Of a DNA stretch of 40,745 nucleotides, positions 31,210-38,988 are shown piece by piece. Origin of the DNA: Bacteroidales bacterium UBA2939 (GTDB lineage Bacteria > Bacteroidota > Bacteroidia > Bacteroidales > P3); the NCBI GenBank assembly GCA_002349055.1, contig DECD01000016.1, forward strand, positions 82,227 through 122,971, written 5' to 3'. The first letter of the stretch is position 1, and every line of letters starts with the position of its first letter. The notes under the pieces are model-generated. The model ran no database searches. It saw only the letters and a program-made list of their open reading frames with translations, and had not been told where the DNA came from. A program made the position numbers and the translations under genes.

Positions 31210-31757
31210 TGGTTTCCTTTTAGTTGTTCTATTTTTTTCTGTATCTCGGCGGCCTGCTCGTACTCCTCGCGCTCCTCGCAGAGGCGCAGCTCCTCTTCCA
31301 GTCGTGCAATCTCGTGCTTGGGGTCGTCGCTGTCGGTGAAGAGGGTGGCGGCGGCCTCCATCTTCACGCCGGTCTCCTCCAGCACGTCGTCGGCCACCAT
31401 GATGGGGCTGTCGGTGAGCAGCGCCAGGGTGATGGCGTCGGAGGTGCGGCTGTCGAAGGGTTTGTCGTTGAAGCCGTCGGTGGTGTGGATGGTGGCGTAG
31501 AAGATTCCCTCCAGCACATGGTCGATGGTGACCTCTTTGATACTCAACCCGTAATCCTGCATCATTTTAACCATTAGTTCATGTGTCATCGGGCGGCGTG
31601 TGGGCACCGTCTCTTTGGCCAGCAGGATGGCCTGGGCCTCGTAGGCACCGATGAAGATGGGTATCTGGAGGCTGCTGACGGGCTCGCAGAGCATCAGGAT
31701 GTAGCTGCCGCTCTGCGACATGCCGCTTTGTATGCTGAGGGGGAAGACCTGTTTCAT
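31206..31757 (-). CDS. Bifunctional nuclease family (DUF151) with UVR-like C-terminus
   Basis: A 183-residue protein. The N-terminal 130 residues are a bifunctional nuclease domain: PIFIGAYEAQAILLAKE, RPMTHELMVKMMQDYGLSI, VTIDHVLEGIFYATIH and SRTSDAITLALLTDSPI. The C-terminal coiled region (IARLEEELRLCEEREEYEQAAEIQKKIEQL, about 150-179) resembles a UVR motif. Its role is not settled in bacteria; the plant relative has RNase and DNase activity. It starts the packed part of the operon 34 bp downstream of rdgB and overlaps punA by 4 bp. Confidence 0.88.
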   Translation of the reverse strand: MKQVFPLSIQSGMSQSGSYILMLCEPVSSLQIPIFIGAYEAQAILLAKETVPTRRPMTHELMVKMMQDYGLSIKEVTIDHVLEGIFYATIHTTDGFNDKPFDSRTSDAITLALLTDSPIMVADDVLEETGVKMEAAATLFTDSDDPKHEIARLEEELRLCEEREEYEQAAEIQKKIEQLKGNQ

Positions 31758-31761
31758 TTTT

Positions 31762-31800
31762 TAAGGAGATAAGGAGACAGGAGATAAGGAGTTAAGACAA
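31762..31800. repeat. AAGGAGATAAGGAGACAGG spacer repeat downstream of rdgB
   Basis: Units AAGGAGATAAGGAGACAGG and GAGATAAGGAGTTAAGACAA recur at 8-9 bp. The end (GGAGTTAAGACAA) matches the spacers at 226-237 and 25661-25677, and it covers the rdgB stop codon region. Confidence 0.7.
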
Positions 31801-32535
31801 TGGCTTTAGGTACGCAGCTAGTTTTTCTACTGCCAGGCCGCGGTGGCTGATGCTGTTTTTCACCTCCAGGGGCATCTCGGCGAAGCTCACGGCGAAGCGG
31901 TCGGGCATAAACACGGGGTCGTAGCCGAAGCCCTCTCCGTTCGAATGTCGCTCCGTAAGTATCTGTCCGTCAACCCTGCCCTCAAAGTATCTGATAGATA
32001 TCTCCCGCTTCGCGAAATCCTGTAAATCTTGTAAATTATTGTTGGATTTCCAAGATTCGCCTGGGTTGTCGAAATCTTTTGAAATCTTAGATAATCTATT
32101 TCCAGGATTCCCTGGATTTCCGCCGCAGGCGGGGAGACCTTCAATCAGGCAGATGACGGTGCGGAAGTCGGCCTTGCGGTTGCTTTGGCCGTCGAGGGCG
32201 GCAAGCAACTTGTTGATATTGTCGTCGAAGGAGCAGTGCTCGCCGGCATAACGTGCCGAATAAACCCCCGGTGCTCCATTGAGCGCATCCACCTCCAATC
32301 CTGTATCGTCCGCAAACACCCCGTCCACTCTTAACTCATAACACTTAACTTTTAACTGATCAAGCACCCACTCTGCTTTCTGCAAAGCGTTGCCTTGCAG
32401 CGTGTCGGCGGTCTCGGGAATCTCGCCTTCGAGACCCGCCTCGGCCAGGCTCACCACCTCGGCGATGCCGTCGAGTGCTGCGCGCACCTCGACAAGTTTA
32501 TGTTTGTTGTTGCTGGCAAAAATCAGTCGTCGCAT
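31792..32535 (-). CDS. rdgB: XTP/dITP pyrophosphatase RdgB (HAM1) with two repeat-derived inserts
   Basis: A 247-residue enzyme hydrolysing ITP/dITP/XTP to protect nucleic acids from deaminated purines. Start is at MRRLIFASNNKHKL; the frame extends 19 residues upstream without homology. Conserved parts: SNNKHK (8-13), FADDTGLEVDAL (74-85), PGVYSARYAG, GFGYDPVF and ISHRGLAV. It is about 50 residues longer than usual. Insert 1 is at about 60-70 (LKVKCYELRVD, repeat 32330-32362). Insert 2 is at about 136-178 (rich in GNPGN and KS/DF words, repeat 32008-32130). Both fall in surface loops between conserved blocks, so a working enzyme is plausible. It leads the operon down to cls. Confidence 0.93.
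   Translation of the reverse strand: MRRLIFASNNKHKLVEVRAALDGIAEVVSLAEAGLEGEIPETADTLQGNALQKAEWVLDQLKVKCYELRVDGVFADDTGLEVDALNGAPGVYSARYAGEHCSFDDNINKLLAALDGQSNRKADFRTVICLIEGLPACGGNPGNPGNRLSKISKDFDNPGESWKSNNNLQDLQDFAKREISIRYFEGRVDGQILTERHSNGEGFGYDPVFMPDRFAVSFAEMPLEVKNSISHRGLAVEKLAAYLKPLS
32008..32130 (-). repeat. 9-bp-period repeat block inside rdgB
   Basis: Words such as CCTGTAAATCTTGTAAATT, GGATTTCC, AAGATTC and CCAGGATTCCCTGGATTT recur at about 9 bp. The segment adds about 40 residues between IEGLPA and the conserved SIRYFEGRVDG. TTGTAAATTATTG also occurs at 3238-3250, showing that the block is part of a dispersed repeat. Confidence 0.8.
32330..32362 (-). repeat. AGTTAAAAGTTAAG-type repeat inside rdgB
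   Basis: On the coding strand AGTTAAAAGTTAAGTGTTATG runs on as AGTTAAGAGTGGACG, with an 8-10-bp period. It encodes QLKVKCYELRVDG between the conserved NALQKAEWVLD and VFADDTG. It resembles the AGTTAAGA spacer motif. Confidence 0.75.
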
Positions 32536-32611
32536 ATTTATATATTGTTTTCCATATAATAACACAAAAAGAGCCTCTTTATTGTGTGGCACCTAAATTT
32601 AAAATCGTATC

Positions 32612-32700
32612 ATCGACCTACCATCTCCCTACCATCTCCCACTATGGTAGGAGTTGGTAGGGAGATGGTACGGTGTTAGGACGGTGTTGGTACTAGTTAT
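32612..32700. repeat. Degenerate 11-bp-period repeat, copy C, with a 16-bp perfect palindrome
   Basis: TACCATCTCCCTACCA (32619-32634) and its exact complement TGGTAGGGAGATGGTA (32655-32670) enclose a 20-bp loop with a smaller palindrome. Units GGTAGGAGTTG, GTAGGGAGATG, GTACGGTGTTA, GGACGGTGTTG follow at 11 bp, as in copies A and B. It occupies part of the 235-bp space between rdgB's start and the T9SS cargo gene's stop. Confidence 0.75.
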
Positions 32701-32718
32701 CAGGTAGTTACAAACCAC

Positions 32719-32747
32719 AAAAAAAGGCACTTTTTTTCAAAAGTGCC
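32719..32747 (-). terminator. Intrinsic terminator of the T9SS cargo gene
   Basis: On the minus strand GGCACTTTT and AAAAGTGCC form a 9-bp stem with a 4-nt loop, followed by a seven-T run. It lies 24-50 bp after the stop of the gene at 32771-34336. Confidence 0.85.
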
Positions 32748-32770
32748 CAATTTTGTAAAAATTGATATAT

Positions 32771-34336
32771 CTATCTGATTACCACAATCTTTCGGGTGGT
32801 ATTATTGCCGATTTTCACGACATACGTCCCCGAGGTCGGTACCTCGAATGTGTAGCGTTTCATCCCGTCTGTAGAGACGCGGCCAGCCGCGTCTCCCACT
32901 GCCGCGATGTTCCGCCCAATCACATCAAACACCCTCACTTCGCCCAGCGATTCACCGTCGCCACTCTCCACCACGATGAGTCCGTCATGCTGGAATATTT
33001 TGGCGTTGGAAGCCTCCACGTTGGCAATGAGAACGGTGTCATCGTGTTTGTCGACACCCACCGAAATGGTGTCTTCCAGGTGATTCCAGTCGTTATTAGA
33101 ATCCCGAAAACGGAGATAGAAGACATATTTTGTCGGCAGAGTGGGCACCACGTGAGCCATGGTGAGCGAGCGGCATGGATAGCTCTCGTCTATATTGGTC
33201 AAATGCATGGGTAGGAAATAGCCTATGGTGTCGTTTATGGCATCGGACTGCTCTTCGGCATTGCGGAGAGTGTCGTTGGCACCGTTTTCGTTGATGCGGT
33301 ACCAACCATAGGAAAATGTTGAGGAGCCTGCGGGAGTGAATCGGTAGGCAATGTGGTTGAGGGAGGAGGTGGAGGGATTGCAGTCTGCAGGGAAGAAAGC
33401 TGCTGGCTTTCCGTTGATGTCTTGCGAACCGTTAGGGTCCATTGGGTTGCTGCTGGCCACCTGTGGTTGACCTGTTGCGTTTTGGATGCCGATGATGCCG
33501 TTTCCGTAATTCCAAGTGCCGCATGTGTCTCGCTCCTTCACATGCACCTCGATGATATTTGTTGCTTCGTAGCAAACTATTTGATAGGAGCTATGTTGGG
33601 AAGTGCAAAAGTATTGCGGTATGTCGTTCCAAGAGCAGATGATTTTGCGACAGGGCCATTCGCCTTGTATGCCATAGTAGATTCCCCAGTCTTCAATGTT
33701 GTGTCCGTTGGGTGTTGGATAGGTGTCTTCATAAATGCCGTAGATAGCGTCGCGCATATATTCCAGATGTTGTGGCGCGCCGGAGGTTGTATCGGTCCAA
33801 GGAAGCCCCGCGGAATAACTCCAAGGGCAGTAGGAACCAGTATATGTCACAGGCACTGGACCAAAAGCCACCAGACCGTTGGCTCCCAAGGTGAAATGAT
33901 TTTTCCGGAGGCCAAAGAAATAGAATGGATACGGAATATTCGTCGAATAGTTCGAAAAGTTGTCGTCGGTGTTGCTGGGCATGCGGGTACCCAGGGCGAA
34001 GGTGGTGTCGGGCGGATTGTAAGGGATGGTGTCTACATAGTAGGTGCCGTTGAACCTTTGCACGGGGATGTTTGGCGTGCAGGTCAGTACAATGCTGTTG
34101 TTCTCGTTAGTCACCGCGGTGTCCCAGCCATTTTGGCGGTAGCGTTCCATGGCGGTGTGGTCGTGTTTTTGTTTGATTTGAACCTCGGGACAAGGAGAGG
34201 GAACTTCGGGCCACAGATACTCTCCGCAGTCCCATACCGATGCCGGCGTCGGATCCGACTGACCATAAGCCATCCCACCAAACAGGATAATGGAGAAAAT
34301 GGCTGTCAATTTTTTGTTTAACAGGAAGTTGTTCAT
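32771..34336 (-). CDS. Secreted protein with type IX secretion C-terminal sorting domain
   Basis: A 521-residue protein with signal peptide MNNFLLNKKLTAIFSIILFGG (split by cleavage near YGQS). The body is rich in Asn, Tyr, Trp and Cys, with motifs such as SNYSTNIPYPFYFFG and GANGLVAFGPV. These suggest a beta-sandwich of the exported/lectin-like kind, and no enzyme motif was seen. The last 80 residues are a T9SS type A sorting domain (GEVRVFDVIGRNIA ... SGTYVVKIGNNTTRKIVVIR). The domain is interrupted by GDAAGRVSTDGMKRY, encoded by the GTAGAGACGCGG-type hairpin (32869-32896), between two conserved strands. Whether the tail is still recognised by PorU is unknown. Ends at a strong terminator. 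Confidence 0.85.
   Translation of the reverse strand: MNNFLLNKKLTAIFSIILFGGMAYGQSDPTPASVWDCGEYLWPEVPSPCPEVQIKQKHDHTAMERYRQNGWDTAVTNENNSIVLTCTPNIPVQRFNGTYYVDTIPYNPPDTTFALGTRMPSNTDDNFSNYSTNIPYPFYFFGLRKNHFTLGANGLVAFGPVPVTYTGSYCPWSYSAGLPWTDTTSGAPQHLEYMRDAIYGIYEDTYPTPNGHNIEDWGIYYGIQGEWPCRKIICSWNDIPQYFCTSQHSSYQIVCYEATNIIEVHVKERDTCGTWNYGNGIIGIQNATGQPQVASSNPMDPNGSQDINGKPAAFFPADCNPSTSSLNHIAYRFTPAGSSTFSYGWYRINENGANDTLRNAEEQSDAINDTIGYFLPMHLTNIDESYPCRSLTMAHVVPTLPTKYVFYLRFRDSNNDWNHLEDTISVGVDKHDDTVLIANVEASNAKIFQHDGLIVVESGDGESLGEVRVFDVIGRNIAAVGDAAGRVSTDGMKRYTFEVPTSGTYVVKIGNNTTRKIVVIR
32869..32896. repeat. GTAGAGACGCGG hairpin repeat inside the T9SS tail
   Basis: CTGTAGAGACGCGGCCAGCC followed by GCGTCTCCC: GAGACGCGGC and GCCGCGTCTC are the arms. 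Same sequence as the two copies in 3519-3600. It supplies the residues GDAAGRVSTDG of the cargo sorting domain. Confidence 0.85.
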
Positions 34337-34375
34337 TGTTAGTTTATTAATTAAAGATGTATTTGTTGGAATCTG

Positions 34376-36553
34376 CTAGTCGAAGAAGTTCCAGGTCATG
34401 CCCCAGAAGAGGCCGAAGCGGGTGCCGGGGTAATGGGGGAGGAGGAAGTAGCGCGGGTGGTTCTCCCAGAGGGCATTGAAGTGGCCGGCCTTAACGTAGA
34501 TGCTGGCGCGTTTGATTTGCAGGTTGATGAAGGCGTCGGCCCAGAGGTAGTCGCCAACTTCGGTGTTCTGCATGTAGAAGAGGCCCGTGGCGGGGTCGTA
34601 GGTGTCGGAGGCGAAGCTGGAGAAGTAGCGCACGTCGGCGCCTATCTGCATGCGCAGGGCGTTGCGGAAGAGCGTGAAGTCGGCATAGATGGAGTTCTTG
34701 CTGGCCAGCAGCGGCACGTCGGCCTGAACCTTGTCGGTGGAGTGCTGGAGGATTTGCAGCATGTCGAGGTGCAGCCAGCGCCACTGGAGGCGCACCAAGA
34801 GCGCGGCCTGGCAGAGCCAGAGGTCGCTGCTGCCGCTAACGACGGACAGCGTGCTGTCGTACCACACGTTGTGATTCATGTGCGAGGCGCTGACATCGAG
34901 GTCGACGAGGCGGAAGAATCCGCTGTCGGCACTGTGGCTGAAGCGCGCGCCGAAACGCTGCGAGAGGATGGGGTCGAGGGTGTAGCCCGTGGCGTGCAGC
35001 ATGCGCACCTCGGGCAGATGTCGCAGGTATGCGGCACTGACTTCGAGGGTGCTGTTTTCGGCACTGTCGAAGGGTATCGTCAGGGAGGCGAGCGAGTGGA
35101 AGTCGGGCTCCTTGATTTTGGAGCTGAAGCCGAGGAGGGTGTTGTCGAGCGAGGCTTCGCCGTGCAGGGTGGCTCGCCAGAGGCGCAGGTCGACGCGGGC
35201 GAAGGGGGTGACGGCTGCCGAGGTGACGATGGTGTCGGGTGCCGAGGCGGTGTCCTTGGGCACGATGGCACCCATGCGTCGGGCCGTGACACCGAGAGTG
35301 ACTTTCAGCGGGTTGCGCCAGCGGTAGTCGGGGTAGGCATCGTTGGACCAGAAGAGGGTGGCGCTGGCATCGTTCCAGAGGACGGAGTCGGAATAGGTGG
35401 TGAGATAGGCGGCGCGTTTCCAGCGGGCATAGTCGGCTTCCACGCCCAGCACGCCCCAGTTGATGACACGGGGAGTGCCCACGCGGAGGGTGTCGACGAC
35501 CACCAGGGTATCCATCACGAGGACGACGCTGTCGGCACTCACGGTGTCGTAGCGCGCCACCAGCGAGTCGCGCTCGCGGGTGCGCTCCACCTGCCGCACG
35601 AAGTTATAGGTGGCATGGACGAAGGCGTTGTGGTGCAGGCTCTTGGACGAGGAGTTGTAGAGCTTGACGGGCAGGCCGGAGAGGTTGGCCGACGCGTTGT
35701 CGAGGAAGTAGCTGTCGTCGCTCAGGCCGCCGTTCTCGTCGACGGTCATCGATTGCCAGATGAATCCCGCGCGCACCTGCAGGCGCGAGTCGCGCGAGAA
35801 ATAGTTGGTGGTGACGTCGAGGTAGTGGTTTTTGGCACCTGAGCCCGAGAGGTTGCCCTCGGGGCAGATGAGGCGGTAGTCGAACGAGACGTTCCACCCC
35901 GGGATGATGTTCTGTGTATGCGCCACGCGCACCAGATAGTCTTTCTTCAGCGAGTTGTTGTAGGAGAGCACCGTGTAGGGCGTCATGGTCTGGTAGAAGC
36001 GTATGTTCTCGGGGGTCTTGAGGTAGGCGTCGTTGCCGTGATACTGGAGTCCGAAGCCCAGATTCGAGGTCATGCGGGGGAAGACGCTCAGGTGCGGGTG
36101 GCCGATGGTGCCCTGACCGAGGAAGAAGTCGCCCATGTCGGTCATGCTGAGGCCGTTGGTGAATCCATCCTGCGGGTCGCTGAACTGCGCTCCCGTGGGG
36201 TCGAGGGTGGGGTTCCACAGCTCGTCGATTTTCACGCTATAGGGCGAATGGTGGAAGAAAAAGACTTTTTTGCGCAGCACCGAGTCGGGTGTTTCCTTGA
36301 CATAGACCAGCCCTTTGTTGGCCGAGGTGTCGACGTTGTCGCCGGTGGTGTCGGTGACGCCGGATGGCCTCTGGTTGTTGTTGGTGAGGGTGTTGATTCC
36401 TGTCGCCCGGTTGAACCCGTCGGGCGTTCTTTGTCTGAAGTCTCTTGTTTTCTCCACTTGCGCCTGTGCTGCGGCCGTGGCCAGCAGACACACCAGCAGC
36501 GCCACCACTCGGAAGTGGCGTCGGAGGAGGGGTGCCGTGGCCGCGAGTCTCAT
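34376..36553 (-). CDS. Large outer-membrane porin (Porin_10-type)
   Basis: A 725-residue outer-membrane barrel. The start is ATG at 36553 (MRLAATAPLLRRHFRVVALL), which gives a signal peptide ending AQAQ; a longer open frame upstream is only a shadow of trxB. The mature chain has many alternating strands with aromatic girdles (DELWNPTLDPTGAQFSDPQ, FFLGQGTIGHPHLSVFP, GFGLQYHG, FYQTMTPYTVLSYNNS) and a final GLFWGMTWNFF strand. That matches the large putative-porin family of Bacteroidetes. Substrate is unknown. It begins 8 bp after trxB and is probably transcribed with it. The gene ends 39 bp before the T9SS cargo start. Confidence 0.85.
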   Translation of the reverse strand: MRLAATAPLLRRHFRVVALLVCLLATAAAQAQVEKTRDFRQRTPDGFNRATGINTLTNNNQRPSGVTDTTGDNVDTSANKGLVYVKETPDSVLRKKVFFFHHSPYSVKIDELWNPTLDPTGAQFSDPQDGFTNGLSMTDMGDFFLGQGTIGHPHLSVFPRMTSNLGFGLQYHGNDAYLKTPENIRFYQTMTPYTVLSYNNSLKKDYLVRVAHTQNIIPGWNVSFDYRLICPEGNLSGSGAKNHYLDVTTNYFSRDSRLQVRAGFIWQSMTVDENGGLSDDSYFLDNASANLSGLPVKLYNSSSKSLHHNAFVHATYNFVRQVERTRERDSLVARYDTVSADSVVLVMDTLVVVDTLRVGTPRVINWGVLGVEADYARWKRAAYLTTYSDSVLWNDASATLFWSNDAYPDYRWRNPLKVTLGVTARRMGAIVPKDTASAPDTIVTSAAVTPFARVDLRLWRATLHGEASLDNTLLGFSSKIKEPDFHSLASLTIPFDSAENSTLEVSAAYLRHLPEVRMLHATGYTLDPILSQRFGARFSHSADSGFFRLVDLDVSASHMNHNVWYDSTLSVVSGSSDLWLCQAALLVRLQWRWLHLDMLQILQHSTDKVQADVPLLASKNSIYADFTLFRNALRMQIGADVRYFSSFASDTYDPATGLFYMQNTEVGDYLWADAFINLQIKRASIYVKAGHFNALWENHPRYFLLPHYPGTRFGLFWGMTWNFFD

Positions 36554-36560
36554 GACGGGC

Positions 36561-37490
36561 TTAGTTGTTTTGCAGGAAACGTTCCACATCCATGGCGGCC
36601 ACGCAGCCCTTGCCGGCGGCCACGATGGCCTGGCGGTAGTTGGGGTCGCACACGTCGCCGGCGGCGAAGACACCGGGGACACTGGTGGCTGCCGAGGGGT
36701 TCTGCACGCGGATGTAGCCCTGCTCGTCGAGTTCCACCTGTCCGCCGAGGAAGTCGGTGTTGGGCTTGTGGCCGATGGCCACGAAGACACCCGTGACATC
36801 AAGAGTGCGGTGGGCGCCGGTCTTGGTGTCCTCGAGCTCGAGGCCGGTGACGCCGTCGAGGTCGGTGCCCAGAATCTGGGCCGGACGGCTGTTCCAGCAC
36901 ATCTCAATCTTGGGATTGGTGAGGACGCGGTGCTGCATGGCCTTGGAGGCGCGCAGCTCGTCGCGGCGGTGCACGAGGTAGACCTTCGAGCAGAGGGTGC
37001 TGAGGTAGTTGGCCTCTTCGCAGGCGGTGTCGCCGCCGCCGATGACAGCCACCTCCTGGCTCTTATAGAAATAGCCGTCGCATGTGGCGCAGGCCGACAC
37101 GCCCTGGCCGTAGAACTGCTTCTCGCTCTCGAGGCCAATCCATTTGGCGCTGGCACCGGTGGAGATGACCACGGTTTCGGCCTCTATCTCCACGCCGTGG
37201 TCGTCCTTGGCGTGGAAGGGACGCTGGCTGAGGTCTATCTCGCGGATGTAGCCGCTGCGCACGTCGGTACCAAAACGCAGGGCCTGCTTGCGGAGGTCCT
37301 CCATCATTGCGGTGCCGCTGATGCCTTCGGGGTAGCCCGGGAAGTTCTCAATCTCGGTGGTGATGGTCAGCTGGCCGCCGGGCTGCTCACCTTCATAGAG
37401 GATGGGTTTCAGGTCGGCGCGACCGGTATAGATGCCGGTGGTGTAGCCCGCGGGGCCGGAGCCGATAATCAAACAGCGTGTCTTTTCCAT
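36561..37490 (-). CDS. trxB: Thioredoxin-disulfide reductase
   Basis: A 309-residue NADPH-dependent flavoenzyme that keeps thioredoxin reduced. The FAD site is LIIGSGPAGYTTGIY (8-22), the redox motif is SACATCDGY (Cys134 and Cys137), and the NADPH site is VAVIGGGDTACEEA. The C-terminal GVFAAGDVCDPNYRQAIVAAGKG closes the FAD domain. Length is normal. It is 23 bp downstream of the ybhN-like gene, across a repeat-rich spacer, and directly precedes the porin. Confidence 0.97.
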   Translation of the reverse strand: MEKTRCLIIGSGPAGYTTGIYTGRADLKPILYEGEQPGGQLTITTEIENFPGYPEGISGTAMMEDLRKQALRFGTDVRSGYIREIDLSQRPFHAKDDHGVEIEAETVVISTGASAKWIGLESEKQFYGQGVSACATCDGYFYKSQEVAVIGGGDTACEEANYLSTLCSKVYLVHRRDELRASKAMQHRVLTNPKIEMCWNSRPAQILGTDLDGVTGLELEDTKTGAHRTLDVTGVFVAIGHKPNTDFLGGQVELDEQGYIRVQNPSAATSVPGVFAAGDVCDPNYRQAIVAAGKGCVAAMDVERFLQNN

Positions 37491-37493
37491 GTG

Positions 37494-37533
37494 ATGGTTT
37501 TAAGGTTTAATGTTTACGGTTTAATGGTTTGTT
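37494..37533. repeat. 9-bp-period repeat spanning the ybhN-like gene's stop
   Basis: GGTTTTAAGGTTTAATGTTTACGGTTTAATGGTTT-type units (written here in words of GGTTTAAT) recur at 9-10 bp. On the minus strand they encode the final residues KQTIKP and the TAA stop of the gene at 37514. Same phenomenon as at the tpiA stop. Confidence 0.7.
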
Positions 37534-38545
37534 TGCGTTTCTTGATGCTGAAATAGGTGAGGTAGCCGGCGCCGACGGCAATGACGGCGGCCTGCTGCGC
37601 ACCCCAGAGGAGCCATCCGCAGGCGGTTCCCACACCCATGCTGATGCCATAGATGTCGGTAAGGCCCATCATCACCAGGGCAGGGTAGACGCCGATGCCG
37701 CCCTGCGAGAAGGTCATGCCCACCGAGCCGAAGAGGTAGACCACGAAGGCGGCGCGGAAGCCGAGCCAGTTGGTCTCGCCGAAGGCATGGAAGATGATGA
37801 GGCCGCCCAGGATGTAGAGCAGGTAGATGGCGACGCTGTATGCGAGGAAGAGCACCGTGTTGCGTGTGCCCATGTGGAAGACGCTTTTCACGCCGTCGAC
37901 CATTCCCAGCACCAGGTTGTTGATTTTTTTGAATATGCCGATGTGCAACAGCTTGCGCCAGAAGAACTTGTAGAACACAAATGCCGCCACGGCCAGCACC
38001 GCCAGCACGGCGGCAATCATCCACATGTTGGGCAGACTGTCGAATTTCGCCGACAGGGTGTCGTAGAGCCAGTCCTTGGCCTGGCCGAACATCACCAGCA
38101 TGCCCACCAGCACGATGAGTGCGAAGGCAATGGTGTCGATGAGGCGCTCGGTGACCACGGTGCCGAGCGATTTCTCCATGGGGATGTTCTCGCTCGAGCG
38201 CAACGTGGCGCAGCGCATCACCTCGCCGGCGCGAGGGAAGGCCAGGTTGCCCATGTAGGCGATGATGACCGACCCGAAGGTGTTGCTCACTCCAGGCTGG
38301 TAGCCGATGGGCTTGAAGAGCAGTCGCCAGCGCAGGGCACGCACCATGTGGCTCAACAGGCTGCACAGCACGCAGAGGATGACCCACCAGTAGTCGGCCT
38401 CGAGGAACGACTGCCAGATGGCGGCCTTCTGCCCGGCGTCGAGCTTGAGCAGGAACCAGTAGATGAAGAAAAAGCCAATGCCGAGGAAGATGACCATGCG
38501 CAGGACATCTTTCCACAGGCTTTTCTTATCGTTTTCAGGCTTCAC
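37514..38545 (-). CDS. YbhN/lysylphosphatidylglycerol-synthase-TM-like membrane protein
   Basis: A 343-residue inner-membrane protein of the UPF0104/flippase-like family. About eight helices are present. The conserved core is CSLLSHMVRALRWRLLFKPIGY, then GNLAFPRAGEVMRCATLRS and TVVTERLIDTIAFALIVL. These segments are the diagnostic RxRW and TERxxD patterns of the family, whose members are thought to flip or transfer lipids. Specific substrate is unknown. Start at 38545 overlaps panD by 4 bp. The last residues and stop codon fall in a repeat, suggesting a slightly altered C-terminus. Confidence 0.88.
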   Translation of the reverse strand: MKPENDKKSLWKDVLRMVIFLGIGFFFIYWFLLKLDAGQKAAIWQSFLEADYWWVILCVLCSLLSHMVRALRWRLLFKPIGYQPGVSNTFGSVIIAYMGNLAFPRAGEVMRCATLRSSENIPMEKSLGTVVTERLIDTIAFALIVLVGMLVMFGQAKDWLYDTLSAKFDSLPNMWMIAAVLAVLAVAAFVFYKFFWRKLLHIGIFKKINNLVLGMVDGVKSVFHMGTRNTVLFLAYSVAIYLLYILGGLIIFHAFGETNWLGFRAAFVVYLFGSVGMTFSQGGIGVYPALVMMGLTDIYGISMGVGTACGWLLWGAQQAAVIAVGAGYLTYFSIKKRKQTIKP

Positions 38546-38883
38546 AAGCGGTTGTTTTTAGGGAATATCACCGTGGGGTGCCACTGCTTGGCCTCCTCGA
38601 AGTCCATCTGGGCGTAGGCTGCGATGATGAGCAGGTCGCCCACACGGGCTTTGTGTGCCGCGGCACCGTTGATGCCGATGACCCCGCTGCCGCGCTCGCC
38701 GCGGATGGCGTAGGTGGCGAAGCGTTCGCCGTTGGTGATGTTGTAAATCTCCACCTTCTCGTTCTCGATGATGCCGCTGGCCTCGAGCAGCGCCTCGTCG
38801 ATGGTGATGCTGCCGATGTAGTCGAGGTCGGCCTCGGTGACCGTCACACGGTGGATTTTTGATTTCAATACTTCAATAAGCAT
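38542..38883 (-). CDS. panD: Aspartate 1-decarboxylase (pyruvoyl enzyme)
   Basis: A 113-residue proenzyme making beta-alanine for pantothenate and CoA. The autocleavage site is DYIGSITID (Gly24-Ser25), which gives the pyruvoyl group. Other markers are NITNGERFATYAI and GINGAAAHKARVGDLLII. Length and motif placement agree with E. coli PanD. It is coupled by 4 bp to the YbhN-like gene and follows the 38988 hypothetical across an inverted repeat. Confidence 0.97.
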   Translation of the reverse strand: MLIEVLKSKIHRVTVTEADLDYIGSITIDEALLEASGIIENEKVEIYNITNGERFATYAIRGERGSGVIGINGAAAHKARVGDLLIIAAYAQMDFEEAKQWHPTVIFPKNNRL

Positions 38884-38904
38884 CTTATTTTGTTTTTAGT
38901 TTTA

Positions 38905-38988
38905 AGCTGTAAGTTTTAAACTTTGAGTGGGGCGGTTGCCGTCGTGGTGCGCTAGCCACTTGAAACTTAAAGCTCACAACTTACAGCT
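38905..38988. repeat. 84-bp inverted-repeat element upstream of panD
   Basis: AGCTGTAAGTT (38905-38915) and AACTTACAGCT (38978-38988) are perfect complements. Inside, CTTAAAGC/GCTTTAAG-type and CACTTGAAACTT-type words partly pair across a GC-rich centre (GGGGCGGTTGCCGTCG). The right arm touches the stop codon of the gene at 38988. It fills the gap between that gene and panD. Confidence 0.75.

Noticed and set aside
36554..37156. N-terminal extension of the porin frame to 926 residues
   Set aside because: It lies wholly in trxB in another frame, has shadow-like Arg/Ser/Pro composition, and the ATG at 36553 gives a proper signal peptide.
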